Source of the DNA: Bacillota bacterium | GTDB taxonomy: Bacteria > Bacillota > Desulfotomaculia > Desulfotomaculales > Desulfotomaculaceae | Assembly (NCBI GenBank): GCA_023481335.1 | Contig: JAMCWI010000127.1 | Span: 5,287-11,152 of the forward strand | Reading direction: 5' to 3' | Length of the DNA stretch: 5,866 nt | Part shown: positions 5,763 through 5,866 of the stretch, piece by piece | Numbering within the stretch: position 1 is the stretch's first letter | Layout: every line of letters starts with the position of its first letter | Made by a program: the position numbers and the translations under genes | The notes under the pieces: generated by a model | What the model saw: only the letters and a program-made list of their open reading frames with translations | Database searches by the model: none | Told to the model about the DNA's origin: nothing

Positions 5763-5866
5763 TTGGGCAATAATAAATCTACCGTTTCAGGTGGATATAT
5801 ATTTAAAGTCGGTATCGGGACATTTATACTCACTGTAATTTTTACCTTTCTTTCTTGGCAGGCATC
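5763..5866 (+). CDS. oapA: OLE-associated membrane protein OapA, N-terminal fragment
   Basis: Only the first 34 codons are in the window; the gene runs off the right edge. The start is TTG, placed 5 nt after GAGGTGA (5751-5757); no in-frame ATG is available, and the ATG at 5749 meets a stop two codons later. The peptide has a short polar start (GNNKSTVSGG) and then a hydrophobic stretch from about residue 12 (YIFKVGIGTFILTVIFTFL) that looks like a first transmembrane helix. Known OapA proteins are small multi-pass membrane proteins encoded directly after OLE RNA, which they bind and hold at the membrane. The identification rests on position after the RNA and on this helix; the visible part alone would not name the family. 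It lies about 60 nt from the end of the RNA, so both may share a transcript. Confidence 0.78.
   Translation, partial: MGNNKSTVSGGYIFKVGIGTFILTVIFTFLSWQA

Overview
The window looks like a chromosomal segment of an anaerobic Firmicute. The best fit is the Peptococcaceae/Thermoanaerobacterales side (Pelotomaculum, Desulfotomaculum or Moorella-like). This rests on moderate GC coding DNA, strong Shine-Dalgarno sites, TTG starts, a C1/folate gene set next to an NfnB/GltD-type flavoprotein, and an OLE RNA locus. The genus assignment is inference. All genes run on the + strand.

Left half (1-3714): the C-terminal part of an FAD/NADPH oxidoreductase of the GltD/NfnB family (cut by the window edge), then xseA (large subunit of exonuclease VII), folD (methylene-THF dehydrogenase/methenyl-THF cyclohydrolase, with unusual active-site substitutions) and an FchA-type methenyl-THF cyclohydrolase/cyclodeaminase. 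The 5' end of fchA carries two compensating frame disruptions. The group ends in a clear rho-independent terminator at 3671-3714. NfnB, FolD and FchA make a coherent NADPH/one-carbon module; xseA sits among them.

Right half (3715-5866): a fresh promoter region with two TATAAT boxes drives xseB (small subunit of exonuclease VII) and ispA (farnesyl/geranyl diphosphate synthase). Then comes an approximately 670-nt stretch without a credible protein gene. It is GC-rich, full of nested inverted repeats, closed by a long-range terminal stem (5109-5122 with 5689-5703), and preceded by an extended -10 promoter. From its location (after xseB-ispA), size, structure and downstream partner I identify it as OLE RNA (Ornate Large Extremophilic RNA). 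It is followed by the first 34 codons of a membrane protein, which should be OapA, the OLE-associated protein. The window ends inside that gene.

The main object of interest is the OLE RNA-OapA locus. It is a known but still poorly understood large bacterial noncoding RNA that forms a membrane-bound ribonucleoprotein. Secondary interest lies in the broken start of fchA and in the FolD variant, which may have ceded cyclohydrolase activity to FchA.
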